64,000 nt of DNA from Progne subis subis (taxonomy: Eukaryota; Chordata; Aves; Passeriformes; Hirundinidae), in contig JAKJHU010000030.1 in assembly GCA_022316685.1 (NCBI GenBank), forward strand, positions 12,537,360 through 12,601,359, in the 5' to 3' direction. Positions within the stretch are counted from its first letter, which is position 1. Each line of letters opens with the position of its first letter. The translations under genes were made by a program, and so were the position numbers. Positions 59,330 through 64,000 of the stretch are shown piece by piece. The notes under the pieces were generated by a model. The model ran no database searches, was not told where the DNA came from, and saw nothing but the letters and a program-made list of their open reading frames with translations.

Positions 59330-61160
59330 TTTACATCTGATGATCTATTCTAATCCCTGCATAACACATGCCTAATAGCTTCATCCAGTAATTGCTGCAA
59401 TGAGCTTGTATTTCAGTTTGAGGTAGAGCTTATTGACTTAGAAAAATACTCTGCACACATTTAAAGACTTAATGTGATGGAGAACATACCAGCTAACTGA
59501 GTAAGTTGTCTCCACGGGTAATCATCCTCCCTGTTAAGTATTTGCACTTAATGTCTAGCCTGAAATCAGTTTCCAAACAGTAAAGCACATCATTCTCTTT
59601 TCTTCTAAATAGAAGAGCTACCTGCCTTCAGACAGCACTTCCCTGCCCAGGTAGAATATTGTGATTGCAGACGGAGATCAAGTCACTTCTTCAAATTGCC
59701 TGTGATAAATTAATAGCTTGAGCTTCATTAGTCAGACACTATAATAAGAACTGTTTTCTTGCCCTTGACTGACACTGGGAACTATTGAAAATAATCTTTC
59801 CTAGTTGCTGATACCTTTTTTGAAAGACTGACAAGTGACCAAACAAACTGGATGGCATCACTATTGCCAGGTCCTATATCCCAGCTGGCAAGAGCATCTC
59901 TGGGGCTGATGCTGAAGAGATAATTTATGACCTTCACAGCCACTGTACTACTTCAGACATACTCTCCATGCTTCTAACTTGGACTTGCTGCCATCTCTCC
60001 TGGATTTTTAACTTTTCTGTCTTCCAGGTTATTCTCCACTACTGACCTGCTCAGATCATTATTTATTATGCTCCTGTTTTTGTCATCTCTGGCTGCTGCC
60101 AACAGTAATTTTCTCCTTCCCTGGGGGTATATTGAAAATAGAGCATACCTTGGGAGAAGCTCATCAGAAATAGCCTCACTGATGATAATTCTTATTTACA
60201 GCTATTTTTTGTGATCTAGCCTGTAATCCATTTTTAATCCATTTAATATGGGTGACACTGATTTTGCATTGTGCTATTTTGTTCTTTATCAGAATCAAAT
60301 GCTCTACAGGAGGCAAAGTATACTACGCCAGCAGAGCTTTTTTTTTTTTTCAACAATCCTTTGATATCACAAAAATAGTAGCAAGTTTATTTGGCATTAT
60401 ACGGTTCTATAAAAACAATATGGAGGGCTTTTATCAATTTTTAATTGCTCTAATGATTACACCATTTCAACTTTTCCATGATTTTGCCTGATAGGAAGTT
60501 AATGAGTCTATAGTTTTCTGGATCAAACCACTCATTCTTTTGAATTATTGAGGGTTTGCTGACATTTCAAACTTCCTTTATGCTTTCTGGTTCTGAGGAA
60601 TCCTAGGCAAGTTTTTCCTTCACTTCTGGATTCAGTTAATGGTTCTACAAATTTAAAATTATGTTTGGATAGTTACTGCTTAATATTACCGAATTACATT
60701 TTAATGTGTAATTGACTCCCTCCTTCCACTGCTTTCAAATACAAAACAAACTATTTGTTGTGTTTCCAATATAGTGTGAGCAATCTTTGTGCTGGCCCTG
60801 TCTAACATCACACTTAGCTTTGCTATGACGGTATTTATTAGGATATATGTAAAGTCTTTGGTGTAACCAGTCCTAACCTATTTGCCACTGATTTCCCATA
60901 CATTTTTGGCTTCCTTCATTAAGCATCTACTTTTCTTACTTGCTGATTTATCCTCATGAGCATGCCTAATCACCCATACGTTATGTTGGTGGCTTTCTTT
61001 GCACTCCAGATTACTTTCCTGAATTTTACTATAGGAGGTTGCAGGTAATGCTGGTAATATTTTCCCCTCACCCATCGATTTTAATTATACCAAAGGACCT
61101 TCTCTTTTTAAATTAAAATCTTATTGACAGCCTATATATACCAGGGTCAACTGCACTCCT
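59330..61160 (-). mobile_element. Strongly decayed ancient LINE (CR1/L3-like), minus orientation
   Basis: At 59340-59580 the plus strand has the antisense 3' landmarks of old amniote CR1: 'atctattctaatccctgcat', 'catccagtaattgctgcaat' and 'tgatggagaacataccagc'. Further right, 'gatctagcctgtaatccatt', 'tcaaatgctctacaggaggc', 'aaagtatactacgccagcag' and 'agttaatgagtctatagttt' recall the antisense of the reverse transcriptase region of the same old LINE group. It may be one element or two adjacent pieces. The match is by remembered consensus only and divergence is high. Confidence 0.42.
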
Positions 61161-64000
61161 GCAGTCAGGGAGACTGATGGCAGAGATGGTAATGGTTAAA
61201 GAGGACCAATGTGAAAGATGCAGGGTTTTACTTTGCTTTATTTTGAATAATGCAGATCTTTTGGCTTTGTGGCAGGTGGAGGGAGGTTGATTCTAGTGAT
61301 CACAAAAAAATGCCACCTTCATGCTGGCTCCTTGGCTGACACGAATCAACACATCTCTGTAGACTTCAGTGGAGTAGTGCCAACAGAGGTCTGCCAGGGT
61401 CTGGCACAGGATCTTCTGAAAATTCAGGGCAAACCCAGAATTCTGTAATTTTTAATGGTTTCATTTCCTCAATGACATTGCAGCTGCAGGTGAGTGACAA
61501 CACTTACCCAAAGGAAGAGACGGGGAGGGGTGGACTCACTCATACAGCATTGTCATGCATCTGGACAAGCAAAACCAAAGAGCTCTTGGAGCTTTTTCAA
61601 ACTCCCCTCCCAGAAGGCTGCCTTTCCCTTAACAGAATAAATGGCAGGTGTTCAGGCATAGAAAGCCACCCAGATTAAAAAAAACCCCAAAAAACGGGGA
61701 ACAAAACAGTGCAAAGGATGATCTCAGGTGCAGCATGCTCTCTGGGGTGAGAAATTCCTTCAGGTTTCTAGAGGAGCACTTGTCACAGTGTGAAGCATTC
61801 GGAATGGCTGAGTTTCTGATGGGTTCTAAGCGGGGTCTGATGCTGCAAACTGGACATAGAGAAATCAAGTGACAGTGGCAGCAGGGGAAGGCTCCGGGCT
61901 GGGAGGAAGGCTGCAGGTCCGCACAGGGAACGCGGTCCTGGTCACAGCCCTGCCTTGTCTCAGAGAGAAAAACTGGTGATCAATATAACAGCAGCCTGGC
62001 CTTTATGAATTTATCTATCTCCACACGCTGATAATGGCTGCTTTATGAAAATAGCATTAGTCTTCCACTCTTTTGCAGTGAACTAATGGCTCTGAGCATA
62101 TTTAAATTCACTTCCTTTGCCGGAATAACTTATTTGCTCCCTTTCATGTTGACTTGGTCTTTGGCACTCTTGACACAAATGATTTATTGACTAGAGATAA
62201 AGCATTCTTTCCCCTGAACTGTTCCTGCAACCCAGGCAAAAGCGGATATGTCTGCTATTAATAAGGTGTTCGGCATAAAAAATGCAATAGACTTGATTGT
62301 CTGCAGTCAACAGCCTTTCCGAGAACACAGTACCTGCCCCCATTCATAAGAACAAAAATCTCTCCCACATGTTTATTTATATTAAAAAGTTTTCAGAAGA
62401 ATACGCTGGGATCCAGACAGTTGTTCAGGAGATGTAGAACAATTTCATAAATATCCCTGAGGAAGCATGGCCTACTTTGGGAGAATAACAGATTAAAAAA
62501 ATCTAAACACAATGAATAGGTAAATACAAGCCAAGAAGTACAGTTATTTCCTTATGGCTCTGGCAGACAGCTACACATGTGAGAAGTGTCATGGGGCTCG
62601 GGGGAGCTATGCTTGCAGTTATCCACATGCATAGGCTGGCTGCAGGATGGAGACCTACACCAGCTCCAAGGGAGGTTTGTCCGATAGGCACCTACAGCAG
62701 ACGTCTCTCCGAGTCTGGCTACTCAAGGGTCTGGACTCAATTTTCACATTTCTCAGGGCCTATAACACTGCTTTTCTAGGTCACCATAGCTAAAATCCTG
62801 GGAAGCTTTTAAAGCAAACTCTTTTAACAGGAGAAGTGCACGCATCTAAATTCATGCCCATATATTGGAAGATGTTCAAAACTAACATTGATACAAAAAA
62901 AGCTTCTAGTGGCTCTCTGCCTAATGAAACTTCTTGTCATACACCCTTTTAAGATAACACTGTCTGATAAACTCTTCTTTTATCATTCAAATTATTGTGG
63001 ATTTTTTTTCACCAGGTAGTAAAATAAGAGAACTCCTACTGTAGAAGTATAGCATTCTCCTTTTAATTTAACATATCAATCAAAGTATTTTGGTTTTAAT
63101 TGCTTTACCAACATGAAATTGATGTCAGTTGTCAGAGTGCATTTTTAAAACCTGTAGCAGAAAGAGCTGTAAAATTTGCTGAAGCTTACAGTGGACCTGT
63201 GCCATGCGCATGGCCGGCTCTATTGGTATCAGATTCCAACCTGCAACCCTATGAAAAGCTCTAAAAAGTGCAAATGTTGCAATTGGCAAAGAACCTTATG
63301 TTTTAAGGAGAATTTTTACACCAATTAATTTGAAATTAGGGACCAGGATTTTCAGAAAGAGAATGTAGAAGCTTACTGCTCTGTAATTCTTGGGAGTTCC
63401 ATTTGAGAATCCATGGAAAGACTCAAACCATTAAAAATCACTAGCAACTTCTGAAAATCTTTGTCACTAGTAAAAATAATTTGCTTTTGGACTAAATACT
63501 ATAGAAGTATCCACTAAGCTGAATCTGAGATAGGTGGAGAGCTGAAACCTAAGCCCATAACCATCTAAAAAAATTTAAACCCTGAAGATAATTATCTGTT
63601 TCTTGTACAGGCACCCTCAGTGGTTGACCTTCCATTCTCTGGCAATGAACTGCACAATAATTTTTAAGAATTACAACACAGGAGTTTCCTTCAGAAAGGT
63701 GCCTGTGACTTACTCTAGCTACACATTCTCTCCATCACTGCAACCTCACACAGCATTGTCTCACCCGGTGTCTGGAATAAATGCGAACAGCAGCTCTACA
63801 GTATCTTTTTTTTCAGGCTGGAGAGAGGGACAGTCTTTAAGTACACAAAAAAGCTACCTTTGATTTTAAAGAAAGAAGGAATAAAGAGGTAAGCCCCCTC
63901 AATATGTCGGTGACATCAGTTCATTATAAGGAGTGTGCTGAGAAGGTCCTGATGTAAGGGACAGACATTAATTCCACTGAGTCCTCATGGAAGAAACAGT
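61161..64000. other. Intergenic region; no gene seen
   Basis: Short chance frames only. I recognised no repeat or RNA gene. Confidence 0.5.

Overview
The window looks like bird nuclear DNA, most likely from a songbird. The evidence is a bird-like first coding exon of EXT1 inside a strong CpG island, many CR1 LINE fragments, avian ERVL-type LTRs and a young class II (alpha/beta-like) endogenous retrovirus. I see no SINE-rich background of mammalian type. There is one host gene, on the minus strand; the rest is intron, intergenic DNA and transposable elements. Repeat family assignments rest on remembered consensus features, not on a search.

Layout. 1-21943: 5' part of the very large EXT1 intron 1 (the gene reads right to left), with no exon or coding signal. 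21944-22890: first coding exon of EXT1, ending at a GTAAGT donor. 22891 to about 23650: GC-rich 5' leader with upstream ATGs and a pure polypyrimidine tract. About 23640-23760: TATA-less promoter with a CCAAT box and GC boxes. About 24200-32535: intergenic DNA with no gene that I can see. 32536 to about 35190: one minus-strand CR1 split by two later LTR insertions; one of these, an avian ERVL-type LTR, holds a nine-unit 39-bp minisatellite. 35611-36345 and 36570-36662: further CR1 3' ends. 40688-49440: an older ERVL-type LTR split by the young retrovirus at 41037-49102. 49880-50960: two ancient CR1 pieces. 56607-57348: a second copy of the solo LTR seen at 34.3-35.0 kb, in the opposite orientation. 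59330-61160: a heavily decayed ancient LINE. The rest to 64000 shows nothing assignable.

The retrovirus is the main point of interest. Its two 725-bp LTRs appear identical, it is flanked by a perfect 6-bp duplication (GTACCC), and it keeps an uninterrupted protease-reverse transcriptase-RNase H-integrase frame of 1,037 codons with all catalytic residues. Its gag, however, is split over several reading frames. Its env is reduced to a leader plus the membrane-spanning end, followed by an acidic, proline-rich 77-codon frame just before the polypurine tract. Identical LTRs with a broken gag suggest either mobilisation in trans or base errors in homopolymer and GC-rich sequence. EXT1 (heparan sulfate polymerase subunit) and the transposable elements have no evident functional link; the retrovirus lies about 17 kb upstream of the EXT1 promoter.
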